Assembly (NCBI RefSeq): GCF_022627955.1
Contig: NZ_JABXGD010000010.1
Span: 1-64,000, forward strand
Source: Microbacterium sp. C5A9
GTDB lineage: Bacteria > Actinomycetota > Actinomycetes > Actinomycetales > Microbacteriaceae
DNA length: 64,000 nt
Direction: 5' to 3'
Positions 1 to 9,820 of the stretch are shown here, piece after piece. Every line of letters starts with the position of its first letter. Position 1 is the first letter of the stretch. The notes beneath the pieces are model-generated. The model was given only the letters and a program-made list of their open reading frames with translations, ran no database searches and had not been told where the DNA came from. Made by a program: the position numbers and the translations under genes.

Positions 1-69
1 AAGCTAAGCCTCACAGCGCCGATGGTACTGCAGGGGGGACCCTGTGGGAGAGTAGGACACCGCCGGACT
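1..69 (+). rRNA. rrf: 5S ribosomal RNA, 3' end (partial)
   Basis: The first bases match the conserved 3' part of actinobacterial 5S rRNA, including the GATGGTACTGC segment and the AGTAGGACACCGCCGGAC end. The 5' part lies outside the window, so this is the tail of an rRNA operon transcribed on the plus strand. The exact 3' end is estimated from the family and could be off by one or two bases. Confidence 0.93.
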
Positions 70-79
70 TCTTTTAAAC

Positions 80-111
80 AGAAAAGCCACCCAATGCTGG
101 GTGGCTTTTCT
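80..111 (+). terminator. rRNA operon terminator
   Basis: A 13-bp stem (AGAAAAGCCACCC / GGGTGGCTTTTCT) with a short loop lies 11 bases after the 5S rRNA. The TTTTC on its 3' arm gives a partial U-tract. It is the natural end of the rRNA transcript. Confidence 0.9.
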
Positions 112-196
112 GCGTTAACGCGTCGTAAGTGATCGTCGGGAGCGGGCCTTCAGGGGTTCGCATCTCGATCGGATGCCACGGCACATCGTGACCATG

Positions 197-234
197 ACCA
201 AGGGCCCTTCCTCTGCTGAGGAAGGGCCCTTGGT
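197..234. terminator. Bidirectional hairpin terminator after galE
   Basis: A near-perfect hairpin (ACCAAGGGCCCTTCC / GGAAGGGCCCTTGGT) lies about 20 bases past the galE stop codon. It can end the minus-strand gal transcript and also block read-through from the rRNA operon. Confidence 0.88.
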
Positions 235-254
235 CGTTCTGTGCGCGGTTGCGG

Positions 255-1232
255 CTAGGAGGCGTTGCGGCGGGCCTCCCAGCCCGTGCGCACCATCTCG
301 TCCACCGAGTAGCGCATCTTCCAGTCGAGGTCGCGCGCAGCGAGCTCACCGGTCGCGACGATGCGGTCGGGGTCTCCGGCACGGCGGGGGCCGATCTCCG
401 GCGTGAAGTCGATGCCGGTCACCCGGGCGACGGCATCCATGATCTGCTTCACGCTCAGGCCGTCACCGGACCCGAGGTTATACGCCGGCTCGATCGGCTC
501 TCCCGAGGCGAGACGCTGCGCGGCGGCGACGTGGGCCGCGGCGATATCGCCGACGTGCACATAGTCGCGGACGTTGGTTCCGTCTTCGGTGTCGTAGTCG
601 TCGCCGTTGATGCGCGGGGTCTTGCCCGCCAGCAGCGCCTCGAACACGATCGGGAAGAGGTTGTGCGGGCTCACGTCGTAGACCGTGGGGTCGGCCGAGC
701 CCACCACGTTGAAGTAGCGCAGCGACGTGTGCCGCAGGGGGCTGTCGCTCTCCGCCGTCGCGACCGCCTGGTCACGCAGCAGCCACTCGCCGATGAGCTT
801 CGACTCCCCGTAGGGACTGGCGGGCTTCTTCTCGGTGCTCTCGACGACGAGAGGCACATCGGGCGTGCCGAAGACGGCAGCCGACGAGGAGAAGACGATG
901 TTCGCGACGCCCGCGGCCTCCATGGCCTCGAGGATCACACGCGTGCCCTCGACGTTCTGTGCGTAGGTGTGCAGCGGACGCTGCACCGAGACGCCGGCGT
1001 ACTTGAAGCCCGCGACGTGGATGACACCGTCGGCGTCGTGGTCCCGCAGAGCCTTCTCGACGATGTCCCGATCGAGGATGCTCCCCTGCACGAACGGCAC
1101 ACCCTCGGGGATGAACGAGGCGACCCCGCTGGAGAGGTCATCCAGGATGACGGGCGCGAGCCCGGCATCCGCCAACGCGCGTACGACGTGCGATCCGATA
1201 TAGCCGGCGCCGCCGGTGACGATCCAGGACAT
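255..1232 (-). CDS. galE: UDP-glucose 4-epimerase
   Basis: Interconverts UDP-galactose and UDP-glucose in the cytoplasmic Leloir pathway, with NAD bound in the site. The 325-aa protein starts with the Rossmann glycine motif TGGAGYIGS (residues 6-14). It has the extended-SDR catalytic YGESK (YxxxK) preceded by SSSAAVF, and ends with an epimerase-type C-terminal domain. Length is normal for the family. A strong GGAGGAG ribosome binding site precedes the ATG. It is the last gene of galT-galK-galE, 56 bases after galK, and is followed by a terminator. Function is well supported by motifs and operon context. Confidence 0.95.
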   Translation of the reverse strand: MSWIVTGGAGYIGSHVVRALADAGLAPVILDDLSSGVASFIPEGVPFVQGSILDRDIVEKALRDHDADGVIHVAGFKYAGVSVQRPLHTYAQNVEGTRVILEAMEAAGVANIVFSSSAAVFGTPDVPLVVESTEKKPASPYGESKLIGEWLLRDQAVATAESDSPLRHTSLRYFNVVGSADPTVYDVSPHNLFPIVFEALLAGKTPRINGDDYDTEDGTNVRDYVHVGDIAAAHVAAAQRLASGEPIEPAYNLGSGDGLSVKQIMDAVARVTGIDFTPEIGPRRAGDPDRIVATGELAARDLDWKMRYSVDEMVRTGWEARRNAS

Positions 1233-1288
1233 TCGTTCTCCTCCAGTGGTCAGGTGTCCATTGTTTCAGGCTCCGGCCGGAGAGTCCG

Positions 1289-2469
<1,181 letters not shown>

Positions 2470-2473
<4 letters not shown>

Positions 2474-3678
2474 GCGGATGCCTCTTCTGCGTCGTTCGTC
2501 GTGGCGGCGTCAGCCCGGGCGATGGCCTCGCGGATGCGGGCGGCGCCCTGTTCGGGGGTGACCTCGGCGGCCCAGGCCCACATCGCGGCCTCGGAGCCGG
2601 CGAGGAACTTGAGCTTGTCGGCGGCGCGCCGAGGACTCGTGAGCTGCAGGTGCAGGCGCACGCTCTCGCGGCCGACGTTCACCGGGGCCTGGTGCCACGC
2701 GGCGATGTAGGGGGTCGGGGAGTCGTACAGCGCGTCGACGCCGCGCAGCAGGCGCAGATAGAGAGGCGCCAGCTCGTCGCGCTCGGCATCCGTCGTCTCG
2801 GCGAAATCGGCGACATGGCGGTGCGGCATGAGGTGCACCTCGAGCGGCCAGCGGGCGGCGAACGGCACGAAGGCCGTCCAGTGCTCGCCGCGGAACACGA
2901 CGCGCTCGGAGTCCTGCTCGAAGTCGAGGATGCGCTGGAACAGGTCGGGAGCGGTGCGATCGATCGAGTCGAGCACTCGCGTCGTGCGCGGTGTCACGTA
3001 CGGGTACGCGTAGATCTGACCGTGCGGGTGCGGCAGGGTGACGCCGATCGCCTCGCCGCGGTTCTCGAACGGGAAGATCTGCTCGATGCCGGGGAGCTTC
3101 GAGAGGGCGGCGGTCCGATCGGCCCACGCCTCGATCACTGTGCGCGCACGCGTGACCGACTGGGTTCCGAAAGACCCGGCGTGCTCGGGGCTGAAGCACA
3201 CGACCTCGCATCGGCCGACCGACGTGCGGGTGCGACCGAGGCCGAGCGCCGCGAGGTCGTCGAGTCCTCGCGGCGCGTTGCCCGCCGCGGGGGCGATGCC
3301 GACGGCTTCGGCGAGTGCGGGGCCGAAAGCGGGGGAGCGGTTCTCGAACACCGCGACGTCGTAGCGCGAGGGCACCTCCGACGGGTTGGTCGGGGACTGC
3401 GGAGCGAGCGGGTCGGCGTCGGCGCTCGGCATCATCACGCGGTTCTGCCGGTTCGCGGCCACCGTGATCCAGTCTCCGGTCAGCACGTCGAGTCGCATCG
3501 AGGCGGTCTCGCCGCGCGGGTCGAGGGTGCGCGCGTCGACCGCGCGCTCCTCGCCGAGCGTGGTGTCGGGATCGTCGAAGTAGATCAGCTCACGGCCGTC
3601 GGCGAGCGTCGTCGCTCGCTTGACCACTCCGGCGGACAGGGTCTCGGTTCGCAACTCGGCAGAATCGTGCGTGTTCAC
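2470..3678 (-). CDS. galT: Galactose-1-phosphate uridylyltransferase
   Basis: Exchanges UMP between UDP-glucose and galactose-1-phosphate. The 402-aa product contains the HIT-superfamily active site LPHPHGQIYAYPY, whose middle His carries the uridylyl intermediate. The reading frame stays open upstream to a methionine codon at 3717. I place the start at the GTG at 3678 because a -10 box (TACCAT) ends only six bases before it, so the mRNA is probably leaderless, and residues encoded upstream are not typical of the family. It is the first gene of the gal operon and is controlled by the LacI operator over its start. Confidence 0.93.
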
Positions 3679-3714
3679 GTAAACATGGTACGCACACCGT
3701 CGTGGTAACGTCAA
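3672..3714 (-). promoter_or_regulatory. gal operon promoter with LacI-type operator
   Basis: On the minus strand a -35 TTGACG (3709-3714), an 18-bp spacer and a -10 TACCAT (3685-3690) place transcription start at or next to the galT GTG (3678). A 14-bp near-palindrome with the CG centre typical of LacI/GalR operators, TGTTTACGTGAACA, covers 3672-3685. It overlaps the edge of the -10 and the start. Binding there would block both transcription and the first codons. A weaker CG-centred site (GTAACGTCAAC, 3705-3715) overlaps the -35. Confidence 0.7.
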
Positions 3715-3752
3715 CATTGCTGAGGTGCGAACGGCTGACGGAGGTGCCCGTG

Positions 3753-4772
3753 ATGGATGACGACCACCTGCACGACCCTCGAGGGCCGCGCCGACGCCGC
3801 CCGTCGTCGGGACGCGTCTCGATGGCGATGGTCGCCGCCCGCGCCGGGGTCTCGGGGCAGACGGTCTCGCGCGTCGTCAACGACAGCCCCCGCGTCGACC
3901 CGGCCACCCGCGACCGCGTCGAGAAGGCGATGGCGGAACTCGGCTACCGGCCGCATCGAGCCGCCCGCGCGCTGCGCACGGGCCGCTCGCAGACGATCGG
4001 CCTCGTCGTCACCACTCTTGCGACGGTCGGCAACTCGCGGATGCTGCAGGCCACCGCCGAGGCGGCGGCCGAGCGCGGCTACGCACTGACCCTCGTGACC
4101 GCCGCCGAGAGTGTGGCCGACGCGTTCGAGCGCCTCGCCGAGCAGGAGGTCGACGGGGCGATCGTGCTGAACGAGGCATCGGCTCTGGTGCCCGCGGCGC
4201 AGCGCCCCGCCGGACTGCGGCTGGTCGTCGTCGACGCTCCGGGGTCGGCCGACCTCGCCGTCGTGCACAGCGACCACGTCGGCGGTGCGGCAGCGGCGAC
4301 CGCCCACCTGCTGGGACTCGGACACGACACCGTGCATCACCTCGCGGGCCCGGTCGACTCGTTCGCGGCCGTCGAGCGCGAACGCGGCTGGCGTGACACG
4401 CTCGTCGCCGCGGGCATCGAGCCTCCCGCAGTGGTGCGCGGCGACTGGAGCGCCGAGGCCGGTTTCGTGGCGGGCGATGCGCTGGGCGGAGCATCCGCCG
4501 TCTTCTGCGCGAACGACCAGATGGCTCTCGGGCTGCTGCGCGCGCTCGCCGAGGCCGGCCGTCGGGTTCCGGAGGACGTCAGCGTGATCGGCTTCGACGA
4601 CGTGCCGGATGCCGCCAACTACCGCCCTCCGCTGACGACGATCCGGCAGGACTTCACCGCTCTCGCCCACCGCGCCGTCGACCTGCTCGTGGCAGAGATC
4701 GAGGGAACGCCGGGGGAGGACGCCTCGGTCGTGGTGCCGACCCGTCTCGTCGAGCGCGCCAGCACCCGCTGA
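3753..4772 (+). CDS. LacI-family repressor, likely of the gal operon
   Basis: A DNA-binding repressor of 339 aa. The LacI HTH is recognisable as VSMAMVAARAGVSGQTVSRV with the hinge region DRVEKAMAELGYRPHRAARA. A periplasmic-binding-protein-like sugar domain follows, ending with IGFDDVPDAANYRPPLTTIRQ. The frame is open to a GTG at 3702, but that codon lies inside the divergent gal promoter. The ATG at 3753 just before MDDDHLHDP is a more likely start; the GTG at 3750 is an alternative. Divergent orientation, with a classic LacI operator on the galT start, argues that it represses galTKE. The inducer is inferred to be galactose or a derivative. Confidence 0.9.
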   Translation: MDDDHLHDPRGPRRRRPSSGRVSMAMVAARAGVSGQTVSRVVNDSPRVDPATRDRVEKAMAELGYRPHRAARALRTGRSQTIGLVVTTLATVGNSRMLQATAEAAAERGYALTLVTAAESVADAFERLAEQEVDGAIVLNEASALVPAAQRPAGLRLVVVDAPGSADLAVVHSDHVGGAAAATAHLLGLGHDTVHHLAGPVDSFAAVERERGWRDTLVAAGIEPPAVVRGDWSAEAGFVAGDALGGASAVFCANDQMALGLLRALAEAGRRVPEDVSVIGFDDVPDAANYRPPLTTIRQDFTALAHRAVDLLVAEIEGTPGEDASVVVPTRLVERASTR

Positions 4773-4774
4773 GG

Positions 4775-5863
4775 TCAGGCGGGCGGCGCCGACGACTCCC
4801 TCGCGTGCATGGTCGGGCTCAGCGACACCCGGTGCACCGGACGCGTGGGGTCGGCGATGCGTCGGGCGAGCAGATCGATGGCCGCGGCCCCGACGGCGGC
4901 CCGCGGCGGGCTGACGGCGCTGAGCGCCGGCGTGAACAGCTGCGCGACCTCGTCGTCGTAGGCGACGACCGAGAGGTCCTCGGGCACCGAGAGCCCGCGA
5001 TTCAGTGCGATGTCGATGAACGCCATCGCCTCGGGGTCCGAGTGGATGAGCAGACCCGTGACTCCGGCATCGAGTGCCTTGTCGATGGCTGCGTTGACGG
5101 CGGTCGCGAACCCGGGTCCGTTGCGATCGGGGAACAGACTCTCGAAATGGTCGTCCGGAGCGAGTCCGAGCTCGTCACAGGCCGTCGCCCACCCGGTCAG
5201 GATCTTGCGGCCCGTGGGTGACTCCCGCGACAGGATGAGCCCTATGCGGCGGTGGCCGAGGCTCGCGAGATGACGGGCGGCGAGCACGGCGCCGAGCGCA
5301 TGGTCGGTCGTGACGTTCTCGACGGGCGCGCGGTCGGGCAGCACCACGGCGTCGCGCTCGACGAACACCGACGGGATGCCCGCGGCGTCGAGCCACTGCA
5401 CCACATCCTGTGCGTGGGTCACATCGGGGTTGGGGGCGACGATCAGTCCGCGGATGTCGTCGGCCGCGATGAGGCGCTCGAGCACCGGCCGTTCGTCCTG
5501 CAGCTCGTACGAGGCGCCGCGCAGCACGAGACGAAGCCCGCGCTTGCGGGCCTCGGCCTCCATGCCGCGCACGACTCCCGGCCAGTAGTAGGCGAGCGAC
5601 GGCACCAGCACGCCGATCGCTCCGCCGGTCTGCGCCGCCACGGGCACATCGGCGTCGGGCGTCTGCGTCGGTACGGCGCCACCGTGCACGCGCTCGAGAC
5701 GCCCCTCCTCTTCGAGCTGCTGCAGGTCGCGGCGCAGCGTCACGGGAGCGACCCCGAGCTCTTCGGTCAGGCGCGACACCCGCACGATCCCCTCGCGTTC
5801 GAGCGCGGCGATGATGTGCGCGTGACGCGCGGGCGCCAGCGGAGCGTGCTGCTGATCGGTCAT
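4775..5863 (-). CDS. DeoR-HTH/LacI-type sensor hybrid regulator
   Basis: A 362-aa transcription factor with unusual domain order. Residues about 10-65 form a DeoR-type winged helix (IIAALEREGIVRVSRL, then LRRDLQQLEEEGRLERVHGG). The rest is a LacI-type periplasmic-binding-like sugar sensor (IGVLVPSLAYYWPGVVRGM to VVAYDDEVAQLFTPALSAV). Family DeoR proteins normally carry a sugar-phosphate-isomerase-like sensor, so this is a hybrid class. The frame extends upstream, but the ATG at 5863 starts right before the HTH and overlaps the stop of the lyase gene by four bases. Cotranscription with the lyase gene and a repeated operator-like motif in the divergent promoter suggest it controls this glycan locus. 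It ends two bases from the convergent LacI gene. Confidence 0.88.
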   Translation of the reverse strand: MTDQQHAPLAPARHAHIIAALEREGIVRVSRLTEELGVAPVTLRRDLQQLEEEGRLERVHGGAVPTQTPDADVPVAAQTGGAIGVLVPSLAYYWPGVVRGMEAEARKRGLRLVLRGASYELQDERPVLERLIAADDIRGLIVAPNPDVTHAQDVVQWLDAAGIPSVFVERDAVVLPDRAPVENVTTDHALGAVLAARHLASLGHRRIGLILSRESPTGRKILTGWATACDELGLAPDDHFESLFPDRNGPGFATAVNAAIDKALDAGVTGLLIHSDPEAMAFIDIALNRGLSVPEDLSVVAYDDEVAQLFTPALSAVSPPRAAVGAAAIDLLARRIADPTRPVHRVSLSPTMHARESSAPPA

Positions 5864-7659
5864 CGGTCGTCCTCGCTGTCGCCCGTCGCCGGGGTGGCGT
5901 CGTCTCTTTCTACCGTGATCCACGCCTGATCGTGCGCGCTCACGTCCAGTTCGATGCGGGTGAGTCGCTCGCCCCACACGTCGCTCAGCATCGGGTCGTC
6001 GAGCGGGCGCACGGTGTGCGCGGAGCGGATGCCGGTGGGCCAGCGGATCACGACGGGCGTCGCGCCGTCGAGCGGCACGACGCGCACGCCGTCATCGAGG
6101 GGCGCCACGGCTCCGGCGACGACGAGATGGAGGGTGCTGGATGCGGCGGACGAGGGCGCGTTCCACTCGTCGGTCACTCGCACGATCCCGTGTGCGCGGT
6201 CGAGCGCGGCGGTCCGGCGCCACCGTACGTCGTCGAGCGCGTACGCCCCGCCGATGTCGAGGGCCAGCGACGACGCGGCATCCGTCGTCGAGACGACGAC
6301 ATCGGACGCGGCGAACTCCCGTCCCACGGACTGATCGACACCTGCGATCGTGGGGGTGCTGTGCCAGGCGCTCTGCATGGTCCAGATCGAGTAGCGATCG
6401 GGTCCGAACGTGGCCTTCGTGTAGGTCGGGCGCCCGGCGTCGACGATGACCGGCACCCCGTCGGATGTGACGATGAACGAGCCGACGTCGTTGTGGTTGT
6501 GGTGCTCGGCGTTGTGCCCGCCCTTGATCACGAGGCCGAGGCCGTCGACCGCGCCGGCCCGCTCGCGCGCGAGCAGCACCTGCGTCGACGGCAGCCACAC
6601 GTCGCGCGGCAGCGGAGGGTCTGCGGGGGTGGCGGCGAGCCAGTCGGCGTCGGTCAGCTCCTGGACGAGTCGCCCGAGCCCCGCGGACTCCGACGGCGAC
6701 GCTCCGCGGTACGAGGCGGCGTGGGCGGCGGCATCCGCATCGCCCATCCGCCGGGCGGCACGGTGCAGCGCCTGCCAGGGAAGGTCGGTCTGCGGGCGGG
6801 CCTGCCCGTCGGCGAGATTCGCGTACCAGTCGCCGCCGAGGTGGCAGCGGTGCGGGAACGCGACGGTCTCGCGCATCCCGGGGAGGACCGGCACGGGGCG
6901 TCCGGAGTGCTCGAGCAGGTGGATCGCCTCGAGAGCCCGGCATGCCCCGTTCCACCAGTACGAGTACCCCTCGTCGATCGCGCCGTCGTCGGGCAGCGAG
7001 ACGAGATAGCGGTGCAGTCCCTCGACGACCAGATCGATGAGGTCGTCCGGGTCGCCGTGCAGCTGCATGGCCGCGGTGAGCACTGCGGAGTGGATCCACG
7101 GATTCCAGTTGTGCACGTCGCCGTCGAGCCCCAGCCAATGCCAGTCGCGGCGTTCGACGAAGGGGCGGAAGACGCGCACCTGCGCCTCGTGTCGGATGCG
7201 GGAGCGGATGCCGGGGGCGCGCGCGTCGAGCTGCGCGCCGAGCACGTGATCGATCCAGGCCAGCTGAGCGACGACCTCACCTGCGCCGAGGTCGACGTAG
7301 GGGTCGGTGACGGTCGCGAGCACGCTGCTGTGCCGGTCGAACGTGTCGTCGTGTGCCGGCCAGCACCACGAGCTCTGCTCGCACAGCAACTGCACGCCGT
7401 CGACGACCTCGTCGATCCACCGCTCGTCCAGGGTGACCGCCGCGGCGATCGTCGCGCGGCTGAGCCGGTGCTGACGCGCGAAGGCGGGGTCTTCCCACGC
7501 GATGCGGTCGCCGTCGCGGTGCACGCGGGCGGCCTGACTGGCGAGGGGCTGCGGCCACGGCGAGCCGAGATCGGCCGCAGCGCGGGCGAGCAGGTCGGCC
7601 GCATCGACGTGCGCCCAGGCGGCGCGATCGTCGGCGGTCGGCGCGGGAAGCGTGTTCAC
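5860..7659 (-). CDS. Heparinase II/III-family polysaccharide lyase-like protein
   Basis: A 599-aa protein with an N-terminal alpha-alpha toroid (about residues 1-370) and a beta-sheet domain holding the family motif GGHNAEHHNHNDVGSFIV. In heparinase II/III enzymes such His/Asn residues bind metal or act in uronate elimination. No signal peptide is seen, so it probably works on imported oligosaccharides. The frame is open to 7845, but a GTG at 7659 lies six bases after a TATGCT -10 box and begins MNTLPAPTADD, indicating a leaderless start. It is divergent from the DUF2264/ABC genes and coupled to the hybrid regulator. Substrate unknown: uronate-containing or acetylated glycans are plausible. 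Confidence 0.85.
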   Translation of the reverse strand: MNTLPAPTADDRAAWAHVDAADLLARAAADLGSPWPQPLASQAARVHRDGDRIAWEDPAFARQHRLSRATIAAAVTLDERWIDEVVDGVQLLCEQSSWCWPAHDDTFDRHSSVLATVTDPYVDLGAGEVVAQLAWIDHVLGAQLDARAPGIRSRIRHEAQVRVFRPFVERRDWHWLGLDGDVHNWNPWIHSAVLTAAMQLHGDPDDLIDLVVEGLHRYLVSLPDDGAIDEGYSYWWNGACRALEAIHLLEHSGRPVPVLPGMRETVAFPHRCHLGGDWYANLADGQARPQTDLPWQALHRAARRMGDADAAAHAASYRGASPSESAGLGRLVQELTDADWLAATPADPPLPRDVWLPSTQVLLARERAGAVDGLGLVIKGGHNAEHHNHNDVGSFIVTSDGVPVIVDAGRPTYTKATFGPDRYSIWTMQSAWHSTPTIAGVDQSVGREFAASDVVVSTTDAASSLALDIGGAYALDDVRWRRTAALDRAHGIVRVTDEWNAPSSAASSTLHLVVAGAVAPLDDGVRVVPLDGATPVVIRWPTGIRSAHTVRPLDDPMLSDVWGERLTRIELDVSAHDQAWITVERDDATPATGDSEDDR

Positions 7660-7665
7660 GGAACC

Positions 7666-7735
7666 AGCATAACTGATCGAAAATGATCGATCTAGAGATA
7701 TTTGAGTCTTGTCTTGATCGAAATGCGATGATAAT
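7666..7735. promoter_or_regulatory. Divergent promoter region with repeated operator-like motif
   Basis: This AT-richer patch separates the lyase gene (minus) from the DUF2264/ABC operon (plus). Two aligned copies of a motif starting TGATCGAAA occur, TGATCGAAAATGATCGA (7674-7690) and TGATCGAAATGCGATGA (7715-7731). The second overlaps the plus-strand -10 GATAAT (7730-7735). The first lies just upstream of the minus-strand -10 TATGCT (7666-7671). They are candidate sites for the DeoR/LacI hybrid regulator. The -35 elements are weak on both strands. Confidence 0.55.
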
Positions 7736-7804
7736 CTCCCAACGATCGCGAAGGGACGAGAGTCGCCGCGATCCACCTCGAAGCAGTCTTCAAAGGAGAA
7801 CCCT

Positions 7805-9754
7805 GTGACGTACGAGCGCACCGTCGCACCGACGGCGATGAGCACCCGCGAGGGCGAGGCGTCTGTCGGCGCCGAGTGGTCGCGCGACGATCTGCTCGCC
7901 TACGCCGACGGACTGCTCGCGGCCGTGCGTCCCTGGGCCTCCGAGAACGGCGCCCGCATCACGCTCCCCGGGGCATCGGGCGGATACGGAATCGACGTCG
8001 ACGGCCTCGAGGGATTCGTCCGCACCTTCCTGCTCGCCGGCTTCCGGATCGCCGGGGCGCGCGGCGAAGGAGTCGACGACCTCATCGACGTCTACTCGCG
8101 CGGCATCGTCGCCGGGGTCGACCCCGAGGGCGCCGACCGGTGGGTGCGGCTCGACGAGCACGCGCAGGCCAAGGTCGAAGCCGCATCGATCGCGCTGATC
8201 CTCGACATGACCCGCCCCTGGATCTGGGACCGCCTCGACGAGACCACCCAGCGCCGCATGATCGACTACCTCGCACCCGTCGTGGGAGACGACAGCTACC
8301 CCCGCAACAACTGGCTGTGGTTCCGCGTGGTCGTGCAGACCTTCCTCCGATCGGTGGGCGGCCCGTGGTCGCAGGCCGACATCGATCAGGATCTGGCGCA
8401 GCACGACTCGTTCGTGCGCGAGGGCGGATGGATCTCCGACGGCGACGACCGCTCCTACGACCACTACGTCGGCTGGGCGCTGCACCTCTACCCGGTGCTG
8501 TGGTCGCGGATGCAGGGTGCCGCCGAGCTCGCCGGCGGTCGCACCGAGGGCGACCTCGCCCGGCTCGACGCCTTCCTGGAGGATGCGATCGCCCTCGTCG
8601 GCGCCGACGGCTCGCCGCTCATCCAGGGCCGCAGCCTCGTCTACCGCTTCGCGGCGGCAGCCCCCTACTGGGCAGGGGCGATCGCCGAGACGCCGTCGGT
8701 CCCGCTCGGGCAGCTGCGCCGCGCGGCATCCGCCATCGTGCGCCACTTCGCCGAGAACGGCGCCCCGAATGAGCAGGGACTCCTCGACCTGGGGTGGCAC
8801 GGCGAATGGCGGCGGCTCGCGCAGAACTACTCCGGCACCGGCTCCCCGTACTGGGCGTCGAAGGGGCTGCTCGGCATCGCGCTGCCCGCCGACCACCCGG
8901 TCTGGTCCGCGCCGTCGGAGCCGCTGCCCATCGAGACCGCCGACGTGATGCGTGTCGTCGAGGCCCCGGCATGGATCATCTCCGCCACGGCCGACGACGG
9001 CATCGTGCGCGTGATCAACCACGGAGCCGACCACGCACGACCCGGCGACCTCGTCGGCGACTCCCCGCTTTACGCCCGCCTCGGCTACTCGACCGCCGCG
9101 AGCCCGCTGCTGAACGGCGACGCCTGGGCGGAGCCCCTGGAGCAGTCGGTCGCGCTGCTGCACGCCGACGGGCGGGCGACGCATCGTGCGGGCATGCGCG
9201 TGCAGGGCATCCGTCGCGACGGGGATGCCGCGATCGCCGGATCCGAGGCGACCGCGCACTGGATCACACCGGCCACCACCCAGACCCGCCACGGTTCCGG
9301 CATCACGGGAGACGTCGAGATCGCCGGCACCCTCACCACCTGGTCGATCGTGCGCGGTGCATGGGAGGTGCGGTTCGTGCGCATCGATCGGATCGAGGCG
9401 GATGCCGCTCCCACGGCCCTGAGGGTCGGCGGCTGGGCGCTCGCCGCGGATGCCGTCGACGACTCCGTCACGGCGAACGCCGCCGCATCGTCCGCTCGAG
9501 GCCGTCACGGCACCGTCGTCGCGCTGACACCCGGGGGAGTGCCCTCGATCGAGACGCGGCGCGACGCGAGCCCGCTCGGCGCGGTCGCCTCCGTCCCCGT
9601 CGTGACGTATCCGGTGTCGATCGGGGAGTGGATCGTGACCGCGGTGCACCTGTCCGACCGCGCCCCGGCATCCGCTCCCTCCGCCCGTGTCGACGGCGAC
9701 GACGTCGCCGTCACGTGGCCCGATTCCCTCACCACCGAACACCGGCTCGCCTGA
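7805..9754 (+). CDS. DUF2264 domain-containing protein, predicted glycan-degrading enzyme
   Basis: A 649-aa cytoplasmic protein with no signal peptide. The N-terminal ~370 residues resemble the DUF2264 alpha-toroid family (motifs GGYGIDVDGLEGFVRTFL, NNWLWFRV, DDRSYDHYVGWALHLYP). A beta-rich C-terminal part follows. DUF2264 genes recur in polysaccharide-utilisation loci and are thought to act on glycosidic or unsaturated uronyl residues; the reaction here is inference. The start is GTG 7805, with an AAAGGAG site eight bases upstream. It is the first gene of a plus-strand run into the sugar ABC importer. Confidence 0.8.
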   Translation: MTYERTVAPTAMSTREGEASVGAEWSRDDLLAYADGLLAAVRPWASENGARITLPGASGGYGIDVDGLEGFVRTFLLAGFRIAGARGEGVDDLIDVYSRGIVAGVDPEGADRWVRLDEHAQAKVEAASIALILDMTRPWIWDRLDETTQRRMIDYLAPVVGDDSYPRNNWLWFRVVVQTFLRSVGGPWSQADIDQDLAQHDSFVREGGWISDGDDRSYDHYVGWALHLYPVLWSRMQGAAELAGGRTEGDLARLDAFLEDAIALVGADGSPLIQGRSLVYRFAAAAPYWAGAIAETPSVPLGQLRRAASAIVRHFAENGAPNEQGLLDLGWHGEWRRLAQNYSGTGSPYWASKGLLGIALPADHPVWSAPSEPLPIETADVMRVVEAPAWIISATADDGIVRVINHGADHARPGDLVGDSPLYARLGYSTAASPLLNGDAWAEPLEQSVALLHADGRATHRAGMRVQGIRRDGDAAIAGSEATAHWITPATTQTRHGSGITGDVEIAGTLTTWSIVRGAWEVRFVRIDRIEADAAPTALRVGGWALAADAVDDSVTANAAASSARGRHGTVVALTPGGVPSIETRRDASPLGAVASVPVVTYPVSIGEWIVTAVHLSDRAPASAPSARVDGDDVAVTWPDSLTTEHRLA

Positions 9755-9820
9755 GCCGTCATCCCGACCCGTCATCCCGACCCGTCTTGGGCACCCGCAA
9801 TTGCAAAGGAGCAGTACCCC

